Under the pieces are notes generated by a model. It was not told where the DNA came from and did not search any database. It saw only the letters and a list, made by a program, of their open reading frames with translations. From the NCBI GenBank assembly GCA_963580285.1, contig OY757017.1, positions 14,892,538 to 14,956,537 of the forward strand: DNA of 64,000 nucleotides, given 5' to 3'. Below, piece after piece: positions 9,365-22,429 of this stretch. The translations under genes and the position numbers were made by a program. Each line of letters starts with the position of its first letter. Position 1 is the stretch's first letter. Source of the DNA: Lucinisca nassula (Eukaryota > Mollusca > Bivalvia > Lucinida > Lucinidae).

Positions 9365-11255
9365 ATCTCACCTGACCGAAGGTCGTGGTGAGCTTTTGTG
9401 ACTGTGAGATGTCCGGCGTCGTCGTTCGTCGTCCGGTCGTGCGTCGTCCATCGGCCGTGCGTCGTCCATCGGCCGTGCGTAAACGTTTCTTGTGAACAAA
9501 CTAGAGGCCACAGTTTTAGCCCAATCATCAAAATTGCTCAGCACGGTCATTATGACAATATCTGGGCCGAGTTCGAAAATGGGTCATGTCTGGTCAAAAA
9601 GTACGTAAGTAGGTCAAATCATAGAAAAACCTTGTTAACACACCAGAGGTCACAGTTTTGGTCCGATCATCATCAAACTAGCCTTGAATGATCAATTTGA
9701 CAATGTTTCGGTTAAGCTCGAATATGGGTCATGTCGGGTCAAAACGTAGGTCAGTAGATCAAATCACACAAAAACTTTGTGAACGCACTAGATGCCACAG
9801 TTTTGGTCCGATCTTCATCAGACTTGATTAGAATGATCATATTGACAATATCTCAGTCAAGTTCGAATAAAGGTCATGTCGGGTCAAAAAGAAGGTCAGT
9901 AGGTCAAATCACAGAAAAAACCTTGTGAACACACAGGAGGTCCCAGTTTTAGTCCTGTCATCATCAATCTTGCTCAGAATGATCATTTTGAAAATATTTA
10001 GGTCAAGTTTGAATATGGTTTACGTCGGGTCGAAATGTAGGTTAGTAGGTCAAAGCATAGAAAAACATTGTGAAACACTAATGGCCACTAGCCTTGAATG
10101 ATCAATTTGACAATGGTTCGGTTAAGTTCGAATATGGGTCATGTCGGGTCAAAACGTAGGTCAGTAGATCAAATCACACAAAAACTTTGTGAACGCACTA
10201 GATGCCACAGTTTTGGTCCGATCTTCATCAGACTTGATTTGAATGATCACCTTGACAATATTTCAGTCAAGTTCGAATATGGGTCATGTCGGGTCAAAAA
10301 GTAGGTCAATAGGTCAAATCATAGAAAAAACATTGTGGACACACTAGAGGCCACAATTTTAGTCTGATCATCATCAATCTAGCTCAGAATGATCATTGTA
10401 ACAATATCTCGGTCAGGTTTGAATATGGGCCATGTCGCGTCAATAAGAAGGTCAGTAGGTCATATCATTGAAAAACTTTGTGAACACACTTAAGGCCACA
10501 GTTTTGGTCCAGTCATCTTCAAACTTGCTCAGAATAATCACCTTGACAATATCTCGGTCAAGTTTGAATATGGGTCATGTCGGGTCAAAAAGTAGGTGGG
10601 TAGGTCAAATCATAAAACAAATATTTTGAACACACTAGAGGTACCATTCGTTGTTCGATCATCATCAAACTTGCTCAGAATGATCAACTTGACAATATTT
10701 CGGTCAAGTTCGAATATGGGTCATGTCGGGTCAAAATGTAGGTCAGTAGGTCAAATCATAGAAACCCTTGTGAACACGCTAGAGGCCACAGCTTTAGACC
10801 GATCGTCATCAAACTTGCTCAGAATGATCATCATGGCAATATTTCGGTCAAGTTTGAATTTGGGTCTTGTGTGGGTCAAAAATAGGTCAGTAGGTCAAAT
10901 CATACATAGAAAAACCTTGTGAACATGCTAGAGGGCAGAGTTTTGGTCCGATCATCATCAATCTAGCTTAGAATGATCATCTTGACAATATCTCGGTCAG
11001 GTTCAAATATAGATCATGTCGGGTCAAAAAGTAGGTCAGTAGGTCAAATCATTGAAAAACCTTGCCAACACACACTAAAGACGACAGTTTTGGTCCAATC
11101 ATCTTTAAACTGGATCAGAATGATCATCTTGACAATATCTTGGTCAAGTTTGAATATGGGTCATGTCGGATCAAAAAGTAGCTCAGTAGGTCAAATCATG
11201 GAAGAACCTTGTGAACACACTAGAGGCCACAATTTTGGTCCAATTCTACAATAAG
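9365..11255 (+). repeat. 146-bp tandem array, about 12-13 diverged units
   Basis: Each unit contains GGTCAGTAGGTCAAATCA, TTGTGAACACACTAGAGG, TTTTGGTCCGATCATCATC and GAATATGGGTCATGTCGGGT. Unit starts near 9758, 9904, 10051, 10170, 10315, 10461, 10606, 10751, 10899, 11045 and 11191 give a 145-148-bp period (one unit is short). A GTCGTC-rich leader precedes the array (9412-9480). Short open frames through it are repeat artefacts. Confidence 0.92.
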
Positions 11256-11562
11256 TATTAGGTTAGCGATCCATCAACACAAGCAATTACATATGGCGTG
11301 AAAATCTTGTTTAGTTGTATTTATATGGGCATCGTACTTGGAAATTGCTCATAGCGATGCATAGGTCCTTTGAGAGCCAAAACAACTGTCTGATAATCCT
11401 GCATGCAGCGGATCTATTAATGTTAATATTAACCAAGTCTCCAACAGCATTCTGGAAACAGCCGTCGCCAAATATCTCAACCCAACAAAGGTCCTCAACC
11501 CAACAAGAGTCTGAATTTCGGCTGAAATCGCCCTCAGTCGCCGTGTAGGATACACTTCAATT
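11256..11562. other. No gene seen
   Basis: Unique-looking sequence; short frames on both strands have no recognisable domain. Confidence 0.45.
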
Positions 11563-11802
11563 GAGCCCCGCCAAGCGAATTTGTGTCTTCGAGCATTCCG
11601 TCATGACAAATTTAAACTGCGCATGCCCAGCTATTCAGAGGGGCCAGGGATATGGCTTTCTGTCTGCAGGTTCCTCTTGATTCATTGCTTGTATGAGCGA
11701 GCAGCGAAGGTTCTGGCGAGACTGCGCGGATGCACAGGCTCGTCTGAACCTTCGCTGCTCGCATAGGCGATAAATACCAAAATCGCTTGACGGGGCCCCA
11801 TT
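11563..11802 (+). mobile_element. Element D (GAGCCCCGCC ends, GC-rich hairpin)
   Basis: Ends GAGCCCCGCCAAGCGA and TCGCTTGACGGGGCCCC. The inner stem is GCGAGCAGCGAAGGTTCTGG with its complement near 11745-11763. Confidence 0.8.
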
Positions 11803-11951
11803 TAATTCAAGCAATATGTAGCGGAGTATTCAAATCAATACCATTGTAAATATCCAAAGGATTTCTGTCTCTAAATACCCGTTCTCTCCTTAAACATCTT
11901 CTCAAACCAATGCACAATTCCACCCTTTTTACACCGAATGATGCCAAATAA

Positions 11952-12189
11952 TCACGATACGCTGACGTAGTGCGTTATTTTATATCTCAAAAATGGTTAT
12001 ATTTCTGTAGAAAAGTTGTGATATTTTTGCTGATCATACTCCAAACATAGGTTGTCGGTAGTCGGTTCTAACGAGTGTCCCCACAACTTATGTCGAATAT
12101 TAAGAAAACAATGTTTACCTCTGTAAATCCCAGTTTTCGCTATTGATAGTGGTGTTAAGTGGGATGTTCATTACACGGTCTTGTTAACC
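11952..12189. mobile_element. MITE-B, shortened core
   Basis: Ends ATCACGATACGCTGACGTAG and GGTCTTGTTAACCG. The core has lost most of one palindrome arm. Confidence 0.7.
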
Positions 12190-13177
12190 GAATGAATGAT
12201 TTTGTTTTTAAGGGAACCGGCGCCAAGAGCACATAGGGGCTACCCCCAATTCGCCGACTGGAATTAGTTGTTGGTACTGCTCTTTTCCCTAGGCTGCCAA
12301 TGTGCTGACTCCTGCCAATTTGACAGTTATCAGCTAGCCATTTGGGAGTGAGGTGACCTCTTTCGCGGAGGACGTGGAAAGCAGGTCAATCCCGCCCCTC
12401 ACCCGCCCCCCCCCCCCTCCCCACCCCCCTGCTCAAGATGCCATGAAGGCACAAATCGCACCCAATGTAAAGCGTTTGTCCTGTAAATTGAGCAGTTCTC
12501 TGGTGGTTTTTGAATGTTGAATGCAGATACAGACCAGTGGTCGGGCTCTAGAATGTGGTGGCACGTTGCCAATTCCGGCTGCAAAATGTGCCAGTTCACT
12601 GCCCTTTGTCTGGCCGTGGCAAAAAAAGCTTGCATGCATTATCGGGTTGGCTTCCATTAGACTCTACCCCACCCCTATCTTGGTAGAGAAAAAGCCCTCG
12701 GGCACGGTGCTTGTTAGAGGGTGATAATGCATGGAATTTAAAATTTTGAACGGCGGCCAAAAGTGAGCCAGGAAGGGTTACTATTAGACCAGCCAATTTC
12801 GGCTATTGCAAACTGTCCCAGTACCCGTGCTCTACCACTATGTTTTGTCCCGGCCTAAGCCCCTGGGAGGGTGTTCTTGGCAATGTCGTATGCCACCGGC
12901 CCCTAGCTGCGTTGTTTTGGAATGTCATGTCTTTATTGTTTTGTGTGTTGCTTCTTTCTCTTAGTTTGTAATTAATCCAGCCAATCAGAGTGCAGTGGGT
13001 GACTTCTATCGCGGAGGATGCAAAAATGAGGTCAATCCCCTTTTCCTTCTTTGCTTTCTTAGTTTGTGAAAAGGTGGTGCTCTAATCGACGTAGGATGAC
13101 GTGTTCTTACAAGATCATAAGTGGGTCAGATCGGACCGCCATATTTGCATATCATTATCTCATCCTACGTGAAGGAA
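12190..13177. other. No gene seen
   Basis: Contains a poly(C) run near 12400-12430 and a short repeated phrase (TCGCGGAGGA at 12363 and about 13010). No coding similarity recognised. Confidence 0.45.
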
Positions 13178-13400
13178 GACTTGTTAACCTTTTACCTGCT
13201 GAATATTTTAATATGCTACACCCACCACTGATTATCAACCAATCATATGTCTTGATGCAAATCATTGCAACAAATGCATTAACTGAATGACAAACAATGA
13301 AGATTCTGATCAGATGTCTTCTTCGGAAGCCTTCTGATCTGGATATACATTGTTTTACAGATTTGACATATACGGGCTCAGCAGGACATGAGTAAACATG
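13178..13400. mobile_element. piggyBac-like MITE, second type
   Basis: TTAACCTTTTACCTGCTGAA at the left and GGGCTCAGCAGGACATGAG at the right. The inner hairpin is CAGATGTCTTCTTCGGAAG. Related to copies at 39859 and 42268. Confidence 0.65.
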
Positions 13401-13929
13401 ATTCAGCACCGGCTGTGGCGCCGACAGCTTGTTCCGGGTCCTTTTATTGCTTTGTCATTCTCAGTTTTTGTTAAAGCCTTTTTGAGGTTTAAAATGCGAT
13501 CAGCAGGGTGGCCATTTGCCTCAAAAAGCAGTAAGTCAAGCCCGAGAGCTTTTCACTAAATTTTCTATAGCCTGCCTTTTCTCAAACGTATGTCATTTCT
13601 GGCCAAGACAATTGAGAATACTTACGAAAAATGAAAATTTGACACCATCTTATGTAAGTTCTGTTTAAAATCGCATTGAAACTGTCTGAAGCTGTTTGTC
13701 AGATGTTTCTACCATAGATGCCTTATTTTTCAAAGTCGTAGATAAGTAAGTATATAAGTGAGGGTGACTCCCTTGATATAACTCAACTCAACTCAACATA
13801 ACTTTAATTTCACTCAGGCCACACATGATGACAACATGAGGTATGTAACAAACATTTATGGCGTAGTGTATATATTTCAAAACTGAGCTGAAGTATCTTT
13901 GTAAAGAGAATGGGTAAACATAGTGGATG
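13401..13929. other. No gene seen
   Basis: No element or gene recognised; a short (AACTC)n run lies near 13780. Confidence 0.45.
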
Positions 13930-13954
13930 GGGAAAACAGCAGATATAATAGCGG

Positions 13955-14432
<478 letters not shown>

Positions 14433-14756
14433 ATAATTACCAATCTTCCAATAGGCCCTCTAATTAAATACAACATAGAAAACATCAACAAACAATAGAT
14501 GAAATGATATTGCAACTTAAAGAACTTTATGAACACCCCTCATATTAAAATGTTGCTATCTTTTGCTCCGGTACCAACAATGCTGCTGCTTACCTATCCA
14601 AGATAATGAAAACTAAGCTTACACATATGAAAATGACCCTCAACTGTCTCCAACTTTAATAATATACTCTTCAAATACGCGCGCGCAGCAAACCGATTGC
14701 GCTACACGCTACCTGTTTTTGCACGATGATACCTCAAGGTCTCTTTGGCATATATG
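14433..14756. other. No gene seen
   Basis: Only a CGCGCGC run at about 14678 is notable. Confidence 0.4.
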
Positions 14757-14823
14757 CGAACAGCAAAGGCCCTGGCGGGCCTGCGCGCATGCGCAGGCTC
14801 GCCAGAGCCTTTTCTGTTCGCCT
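14757..14823. repeat. GC-rich hairpin
   Basis: GCGAACAGCAAAGGCCCTGG pairs with CCAGAGCCTTTTCTGTTCGC. It resembles the element D core but lacks element D ends. Confidence 0.75.
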
Positions 14824-15089
14824 ATGTGATAAGTTGCCTTTTCTCATGACTTGCCTCTAATATAGTTCAAATTTGATTAAGTAAGCCCAAATTCATCTTC
14901 AAAAACATTTGAAGTGACTTTTGTTGTTGTTGCAGAAAAATGGATTTAACTTATATACCAATAGGTAGGGGGAAGCACTCCTTGCAACAAGTATGATTTT
15001 TAAGCTGCTTTATTTATGACAAAGTTCATGTCTGGTGAGCCTGGACCCTTAATGACAAATTGTTCCCTTGTAGAGTTTACCAGTATTGA

Positions 15090-15392
15090 TATACGGCCCC
15101 CGCCCATCGGGGCTTGAAGAAATAGATGGGCTGCATTGTGCTTCCACGCAGAGCTGAATCCGATCGCACACAAGTACTGGTAAACCGCTTAGAGAATCTA
15201 AGCCTCCCCAGGCAAAGCGGTGCGAGTCGGACGGTCCATGTTTATAACGATATTGGTTTCATTGGGCGACAGGGCTTGAGATGTCATTTTGTAAAAGTGC
15301 CCACAAAATTGGGAGCAAACGTCTCCAAAATGACATATACAGTGTTGACGGGGGCGTAAACGGGGACCTTAAACAAAACAAAACAAAACAAA
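15090..15392 (+). mobile_element. SINE-1 with target-site duplication
   Basis: ACCAGTATTGA flanks it at 15079-15089 and 15393-15403. The tail is (AAAAC)n. Confidence 0.9.
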
Positions 15393-15599
15393 ACCAGTAT
15401 TGACAGAGGATATGAAAGCTTGAACAAGCTGTATCTCTTAAAAGAGTGTCTTTTAATGTTTGTATTTGTTCTTGTTTATCCTTATCGGGTCGATTTGGCG
15501 ATAGTTTTCTGTTCCATTGTTTGTCAGTTGATCCAACGTTAACAATTCCGTTTGCCGTTTAAATGCGAGTGTGTACGTGATTATCACTGAGCAACAAAT

Positions 15600-15995
15600 T
15601 AAAATATTTACAACTCCAGTGTAAAGCTTAATGTAATCCAATATAAAACAATGTACATGTAGTTCATACTTCCATGAACGCATCGAGTCACGTGATTTTC
15701 TTTGACGTCAAGTGACGCCTGTCTAAACCATGGTTCACTTCGATCTGATTGGGCGTTGGCGACGTCAACGCTTTTTCCGCTCTTTGTAGAAACACAGCGT
15801 GTAAATGTTTTCCGCTATTAAAGTTTGCCCTATAAGCAATTTTTCGCCCGGTGATGTGGAGCAAAGAATGGAAATATGAGAAATAAATTTAATTTTTCTG
15901 CTGTTCATGAAAGTATGAACGACAGCTGGACGCCAGCAAAGTTTACATGAGACAGCAGAAAAATAAAATTCATTTCCTAAATATTTACACTCTCA
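15600..15995. repeat. Element F, diverged copy
   Basis: Shares TATTTACAACTCCAGTGTAA, GTTGGCGACGTCAACGC and CGCTCTTTGTAGAAA with the tandem copies at 16331-17168. Confidence 0.75.
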
Positions 15996-16008
15996 GTGCA
16001 TTTCCAGA

Positions 16009-16285
16009 CATTACGAAAAAACGCCTATGCACATACATTGCCAATTTTTTGGTCAAAAATTAGAAATTTAAAGATGAAAAATTGTGATATTTTTCTTATT
16101 TCTGCTCAAATATAGATTGTGGGGACTCGATAGAACCGCCTCGACGAGGCGGTTCTATCGACTACCCACAATCTATGTTTTTGAACAAAAATAAGAAAAA
16201 TAATGTATACCCCCTTAAACCTCAGTTTTACTGTATAAAAGTGGGGTATGGGGGGTCAAAATTATATAGGCGTGTTCTCGTAATG
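16009..16285. mobile_element. MITE-A with co-varying palindrome arms
   Basis: Ends CATTACGAAAAAACGCC and GGCGTGTTCTCGTAATG. Both core arms carry the same change (CGATAGAACC against GGTTCTATCG), so the hairpin stays paired. Confidence 0.88.
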
Positions 16286-16330
16286 GAACCCCTATAGTAA
16301 ACTCTGGGAAGCGATGTTGTTCATACTTTA

Positions 16331-17168
16331 ATATTTACATTTCCAGTGTAAAGTCTAGTGTAAACCTATAGAAAATAATTGCGTTCATATTTCAATGAAC
16401 GCATCGAATCACATGATTTTTAGTGACGTTAAGTGACGTCATTTTAAACCATTGTTCTCTACGGGCGTTGATGACGTCAACGCTGCTCCGCTCTTTGTAG
16501 AAAACCAGCGTGCAAATGTTTTTCAGCTTTAAAAGTTCGCCCTACAAGCATTTTTTCGCCCAGTGATGTGGGACAAATAATGTAAATATAAAAAATAAAC
16601 TTAATTTTTCTGCTTTTCATGAAAGTATGAACGACAGTGGTCGCTAGCAAAGTTTACATGAACCCCCTTCGGGGTTCATTTATTTTGTACGCGACCCACT
16701 GCGTTCATACTTCCATGAACTGCAGAAAAATAAATGTCATTTCTTAAATATTTACATTTCCAGTGTAAAGTCTAGTGTAAACCTATAGAAAATAATTGCG
16801 TTCATATTTCAATGAACGCATCGAATCACATGATTTTTAGTGACGTTAAGTGACGTCATTTTAAACCATTGTTCTCTACGGGCGTTGATGACGTCAACGC
16901 TGCTCCGCTCTTTGTAGAAAACCAGCGTGCAAATGTTTTTCAGCTTTAAAAGTTCGCCCTACAAGCATTTTTTTCGCCCAGTGATGTGGGACAAATAATG
17001 TAAATATAAAAAATAAACTTAATTTTTCTGCTTTTCATGAAAGTATGAACGACAGTGGGTCGCTAGCAAAGTTTACATGAACCCCTTCGGGGTTCATTTA
17101 TTTTGTACGCGACCCACTGCGTTCATACTTCCATGAACTGCAGAAAAATAAATGTCATTTCTTAAATA
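16331..17168. repeat. Element F, two near-identical tandem copies (period 417 bp)
   Basis: ATATTTACATTTCCAGTGTA recurs at 16331 and 16748. Each copy holds GTGACGTTAAGTGACGTC, GATGACGTCAACGCTG and a CATGAACC/GGTTCATT hairpin. Only a few bases differ. Confidence 0.92.
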
Positions 17169-17221
17169 AATACGGTGACTCACGCGACGTCAGTGACGTC
17201 GAAATAAACAATGGTTCCACA

Positions 17222-17399
17222 GTCCAACCTGTATTAAGCAAACACCCATGGGATAATTAAAAAGTGCTTGCTTAAGACAGGTGCTTGCTTAACATAGGTG
17301 AATTTTAATACATTTTCCTTTTTCGGGAGCTCAAAGCCTGCTTGCTTAAGACAGGTTGCTTGCTTAATAGAGGTGGCCACTAAGACAGGTTTTACTGTA
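17222..17399. repeat. Element H (TGCTTAAGACAGGT repeats)
   Basis: Starts CAACCTGTATTAAGCAAAC and ends CTAAGACAGGTTTTACTGTA. TTGCTTAAGACAGGT recurs three times in varied form. Probably a MITE related in layout to MITE-C. Confidence 0.55.
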
Positions 17400-17885
17400 T
17401 TCTGTATGATTTGACGATGGTGGCATTATGGCAGCAACAACGCTGTTCCGCTGGTAGTCCAATTGTTTTCTTCTTTCATGTTAGCCCTTAAACAAGATTG
17501 TTTCGTCATTTGATGGATGGAAATATAAGAAATAAAGATAGAGTAAAATTCCGCTATTAAGACCACCTGAAATTAAGACTCATTCTGGTTTAAAAAGTTT
17601 ATTTAGCGCGATGCAGTTATTCTTTCTTTGTGTTTTCTGAAAACAGTTTCCTCTGGTCAGGGACCACCTTTGGGACTGTTAAAAAGTGGTCTTAAAGACC
17701 ACTTTTGAACAGTTCCAAAGGTTGGTCTTAATATAGGAATTTTAACTTTCATCGAATTGTGAACAACACGGGATCAGGAGCAAAATTTAAGTGCACTTAC
17801 TTTGCACTTGACCCGATGTTGTACAGACTTCGATGAACGTTAAATAAATTACGTTCATTTCTTAATCTGTGCGCGAATGAAAGGT
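17400..17885. repeat. Element F carrying a MITE-C insertion
   Basis: F sequence at 17400-17541 (GAAATATAAGAAATAAAG) resumes at 17747 and ends TTAAATAAATTACGTTCATT. Confidence 0.7.
17542..17746 (+). mobile_element. MITE-C copy
   Basis: From AGTAAAATTCCGCTATTAAG to CTTAATATAGGAATTTTAAC, complete with core hairpin. Confidence 0.85.
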
Positions 17886-18017
17886 TCAGTGTAGTGTTCA
17901 ATAAACAGATCCCAATGCAAGTGACCCGCAAGTACCGGAAAGTACTCTCGTTTCTGAACTGGTCAAACATATCAATCTAAGTTCATGACCGTTTTCCAGC
18001 CTTCCCTCAGAGACAGC

Positions 18018-18271
18018 CATCGCGAAAACACGCCATTTTATAAAGTAAAACTGGGGTTTGCAAGGGGTAAACCTTATTTTTCTTATTCCTGCTCAAAAAA
18101 TATAGTTTGTGGGTACCCGTTAGAATCGCCTCCGTGAGGCGGTTCTAACGAGTACCAACAATCTATATGTTGAGCAGAAATAAGAAAAAAAATCACAATT
18201 TTTCATCTTAAATTTTCATGTTTTCAGCGATAAAGGTGACAATGTATTTGTATAGGCGTGTTTTCGTAATG
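18018..18271. mobile_element. MITE-A copy
   Basis: Ends CATCGCGAAAACACGCC and GGCGTGTTTTCGTAATG; the core is near-palindromic (one arm GAATCGCCTC). Confidence 0.88.
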
Positions 18272-18329
18272 GCCGGTCAACTCACCCGTCCTCTCAGTTG
18301 TTTGATTGGTGAAGAAACAGCAAAGTTTC

Positions 18330-18625
18330 TGGCCCTCGCCAATCGGGGATTAGAGAAATAGATTGGGCTGTAAGGTACCTCCACGCCGAACTGAAACGGA
18401 CCGTACGCGACTACTGGTAAACCGCTTAGAAGGTCTAACTTTGCCCACAAAAAGTGGTGCGAGTCCGACCGTCCATGCATATAAACCCATTTGGTTTCAT
18501 TGCATGGGCGGCAGGGTTTGAGATGCCATTTCATCTCTCTGTCGGGTAAACTTCCCGCAAAAGGGGAAACAACTTCTCCAAAATGACCTATTTAGTGTTG
18601 ACGGGAACGTTAAACCTCAAGTTAA
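18330..18625 (+). mobile_element. SINE-1, diverged
   Basis: Head GGCCCTCGCCAATCGGGG; tail GACGGGAACGTTAAACC. Confidence 0.8.
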
Positions 18626-18756
18626 GCAAAACCCCTTTTGTTGTGAAGACAAAAATCCTTTTTCTCAGAGCAGGAAACTCTTTCCTTTATGGATAGACCC
18701 TAGACTGGCCCCAGATATATTTTTTTCAATTCCAATCATACGCTTTCTCTTTCCCT

Positions 18757-19259
<503 letters not shown>

Positions 19260-19536
19260 CATTACGAAAACAAGCCTATACAAATACATAGTAAATTTTA
19301 CCGCCAAAAAGTCGATAATTTTAAGATGAAAAATTGCGATATTTTTTTCTTATTTCTGCTTCAAATATAGATTGTAGGTACACGTTAGAACCGCATCATC
19401 GATGCGGTTCTAACGAGTACCCACGATCTATATTTTAGAGCAGAAATAAGAATAAGATTTACCCTTGTAACCCCATTATTACTACATGAAAGTTTTTTCA
19501 AGGGAATGAAAATTATATAGGCGTGTTTTCGTGATG
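19260..19536. mobile_element. MITE-A with co-varying palindrome arms
   Basis: Ends CATTACGAAAACAAGCC and GGCGTGTTTTCGTGATG. Core arms are CCGCATC and GATGCGG in place of CCGCCTC and GAGGCGG, so both arms changed together. Confidence 0.9.
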
Positions 19537-19940
19537 AAATACGGGATCCTGTTTGTTGCATCCAGTTCGAATGTCCACCCAAACTCATTTACTTAAGGTG
19601 GAAATAGTAATTAAGGGAAATAGTCAGCGAAAAGAAAAGTGAACTAGTTAAAAGCTACCACAAGAGTTAATTATTATCATTATTATTATTGTTATTTCGT
19701 TTTCCAGAAAGGACTATATTAACATATTCTTGATCTTCCTGTAGTGACAATATGCGTGTCGTCGTGTTTATGAAACAGTTTTCAGTGATGCTAACAAGTT
19801 TTGTTTCGATGACCGAACGGAGGTTGGTCACACATTATGTTTTTAACATAGTTCAGGAGCGACCATGTCTCAGTTTATTTGGTCTGTCGGTTTTAGGATG
19901 GGTTTCACTCTAAAACGACATCTGTTTTTTTTTTTTTTTC
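19537..19940. other. No gene seen
   Basis: AT-rich sequence with a short (ATT)n run near 19673. Confidence 0.45.
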
Positions 19941-20043
19941 TTACAAAAACTTGATAGTTTTCACATTTCTGCTACAAATGAAGATTGTGGGTGCTCGGTT
20001 TGAATCGCCTCATTGTGGGCGTTCAAACGATTACCTTCAATCT

Positions 20044-20326
20044 CATTACGATAACACACCCGTGCGACTAAGTGCATTTTTCACATCTCCAAAATGTCTA
20101 CTTTTCTGGTGACAATCAGTTATATTTTCCTAAAAAATACTGCAAACACAGGTTGTGGGTACTCGTTAGAACCGCCTCATTAGGACGGTTCTAACGAGTA
20201 CCCACAACCTGTGTCTTAGAAAAAAAAATAAGAAAAATAATGTTTACCCCCGTAAATCCTATAGTTTTCTTTATATAAAGTGGGGTTTAGGGGGGTTCTT
20301 CATTTCACGGACTTGTTCACGTGATA
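20044..20326. mobile_element. MITE-B copy
   Basis: CATTACGATAACACACCCGT to CTTGTTCACGTGAT. It sits in an older MITE-like hairpin (TTTGAATCGCC) whose parts flank it. Confidence 0.88.
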
Positions 20327-20396
20327 TGTTGCTGCTTGGTTTGATTCGCCTCATTAAGGCGGTACAATCGATTACCGCCAATCTATATTTTGAGAA

Positions 20397-20398
<2 letters not shown>

Positions 20399-20430
<32 letters not shown>

Positions 20431-20431
20431 G
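20399..20431. repeat. (AAT)n microsatellite
   Basis: Directly follows CTATATTTTGAGAAAAT, as do the (AAT)n tracts at 20790-20832 and 20896-20950, so the three are paralogous. Confidence 0.9.
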
Positions 20432-20446
20432 AAAAACAACGTAACA

Positions 20447-20722
20447 TTACGATAACACATCCGTGTGAAATAGTGCATTTTTCATACCACAAAAAAGGTA
20501 ATTTTTCTGATGAAAATTTGTGATATTTGTCTTATTTATCCTTCAAACATAGGTTTTGGGTGCTCGTTAGAACCGCCTCAATGAGGCGGTTCTTACGAGT
20601 ACCCATAACCTATGTCTTGGAGCAGAAATAAGAAAAATAATGAATACCCCCGTATTCCCAGTTTTCTCTATATAAAGTGGGGTTTAGCGGGGGTCTTCAT
20701 TTCACGGACTTGTTCACGTGAT
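20447..20722. mobile_element. MITE-B copy
   Basis: Same orientation as the copy 400 bp upstream; complete ends and core. Confidence 0.88.
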
Positions 20723-20789
20723 GTGTTGATACTCGGTTCGCCTCATTTAGGCGTTTCAAACGATTACCTCCAGTCTATATTTTGAGAAA

Positions 20790-20889
20790 AAATAAAATAA
20801 TAATATTAATAATAATAATAATAATAATAATATGATATAAAAAAATGTAAATCCAATTTTTCCTTACATGTCGTCTCTATTTTGAGAAA

Positions 20890-20950
<61 letters not shown>
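20790..20950. repeat. Duplicated (AAT)n tracts
   Basis: Two tracts separated by a repeated phrase (AATGTAAATCCAA ... TTACATGTCGTCT). Confidence 0.9.
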
Positions 20951-20952
<2 letters not shown>

Positions 20953-21199
20953 CAATGTACATGTAAATCCAAATTTTCCTTACATGTCGTCTGCTCTAGC
21001 TGTTCTTTGCGTTTTAAGGGTTTAGGGTCAGCGTGGACTTACATTTCCAAACTGCCATCATTTAACTTTTACGTACCATATTTTCAGAGGGAGTTACAAA
21101 AATTGTCTCAATCATAGCTTGTTAAAAAAATTATATATGAATAATACTCGGATGCCACGCACTCGTGATTTCATCTACTTCACATGCAGCTGACTTCTA

Positions 21200-21480
21200 C
21201 ACTGTGAATTATTTAAGAAACAGATCAGCTCTAGCAGTGATTTGTTGAGTGATATATCAAATCACTGCACAAGAGCTGACCTATTTCGATTCTAAAACAC
21301 TAAAACTCGACGAAAATGCTATTGATTCCTTCAGATTCTCCCTATCTTCCGCCATTGTTTAAAGGAAACCCGCCAATATAACTGACTGTATCACCTGCGT
21401 TTACCTATTTTCGTAACATATTTGATACAAGAAAACGACTTCGTACCGTCTAACGTCAAGTTTAAAGTGAATGACGTCAT
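21200..21480. repeat. Element I copy
   Basis: AACAGATCAGCTCTAGCAGTG hairpin, then CCGTCTAACGTCAAG. Matches 32940-33425. Confidence 0.7.
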
Positions 21481-21649
21481 GGAACGGGATACAAATGCGA
21501 CTCTTCGCGTCGCGTTCTTATCACTTAATATGTCGCGACCAGTGTTATAATACTGAACAATTCACTGCTTCGCAAATTTTCGAATTTGTCCAATCAGACG
21601 ACGCTGCAAACGCATGCGCATTGAATAGAGGTTTGGTCGATGGCAAACG

Positions 21650-21914
21650 CATTGCGATGAATCGTCTATTCTTTCATTTCTCAAAAATGCTACTTTTCCG
21701 ACGAAAATATGTGATATTATTCTTACTAATACTCCAAACATAGGTTATGGATGCTCGTTAGAACCGCCTAATTGAGGCGGTTCTAACGAGTACCCACAAC
21801 CTATATGTTGGAGCAGAAATAAGCAAAATAATCTCTACCCATGTAAACCGCAGTTTTCTCTATATAAAGTGGGGTTTAGAGGGGTATTCATTTCACGTGA
21901 TTGGTTAAGATGAT
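21650..21914. mobile_element. MITE-B, diverged left end
   Basis: CATTGCGATGAATCG to GGTTAAGATGATG; perfect core GCCTAATTGAGGC. Confidence 0.75.
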
Positions 21915-22420
21915 GGGCTCGGGCGAGCACCTAAAATTTATTTTTTGAAGCAGAAATAAGTTTGTTTTGTCAAAATTTGTCTTGAAGAAAAATATCAGTT
22001 TTGGGGCGAAAGAATGCGCATTGTCAAGAGGTGCGTTAACACTTAAAATTGCCAATTACAACATCTGCAGACATTTCCATACCTCTTCTTATTTCTCAGC
22101 AAAAATAAGGCTTGACATTGCATGGCACAGTGAGTCATCTGCAGGGCTGACGAGTCACATGAAATTTCAAGTCTAAAATTCTTTGAAAAATAATTTAAAA
22201 ATTAAATATGTTTGTGGTGCCTTTAGGCATTCTTAAAAAAAAATCTGAAAGTAAGAAAACAGATAGATTTTCATCTGCGCTAAAATGTGCTAAAAGTGTT
22301 CAAGTAATACCATTTGCGGAGACCGGTATTATATTGAAAAAAAAAAAAAATATATTGAAAAAAAAAAAAAAAAAAAAGATGATATTTAACCTTTTTTAAG
22401 ATGATTACTAAAATTATTTC
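21915..22420. other. No gene seen
   Basis: Two A-rich runs (22338-22376). The frame at 21967-22176 has no family likeness. Confidence 0.45.
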
Positions 22421-22429
22421 CTCGAGTGT

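Noticed and set aside
9398..11254. Tandem open frames with repeated MGHVGSK/SVGQI peptides
   Set aside because: They follow the 146-bp DNA repeat, change frame between units and contain stops.
11581..11766. Short open frame MCLRAFRHDKF, recurring in altered form at 32111 and 56496
   Set aside because: It lies within element D, whose hairpin explains the recurrence on both strands.
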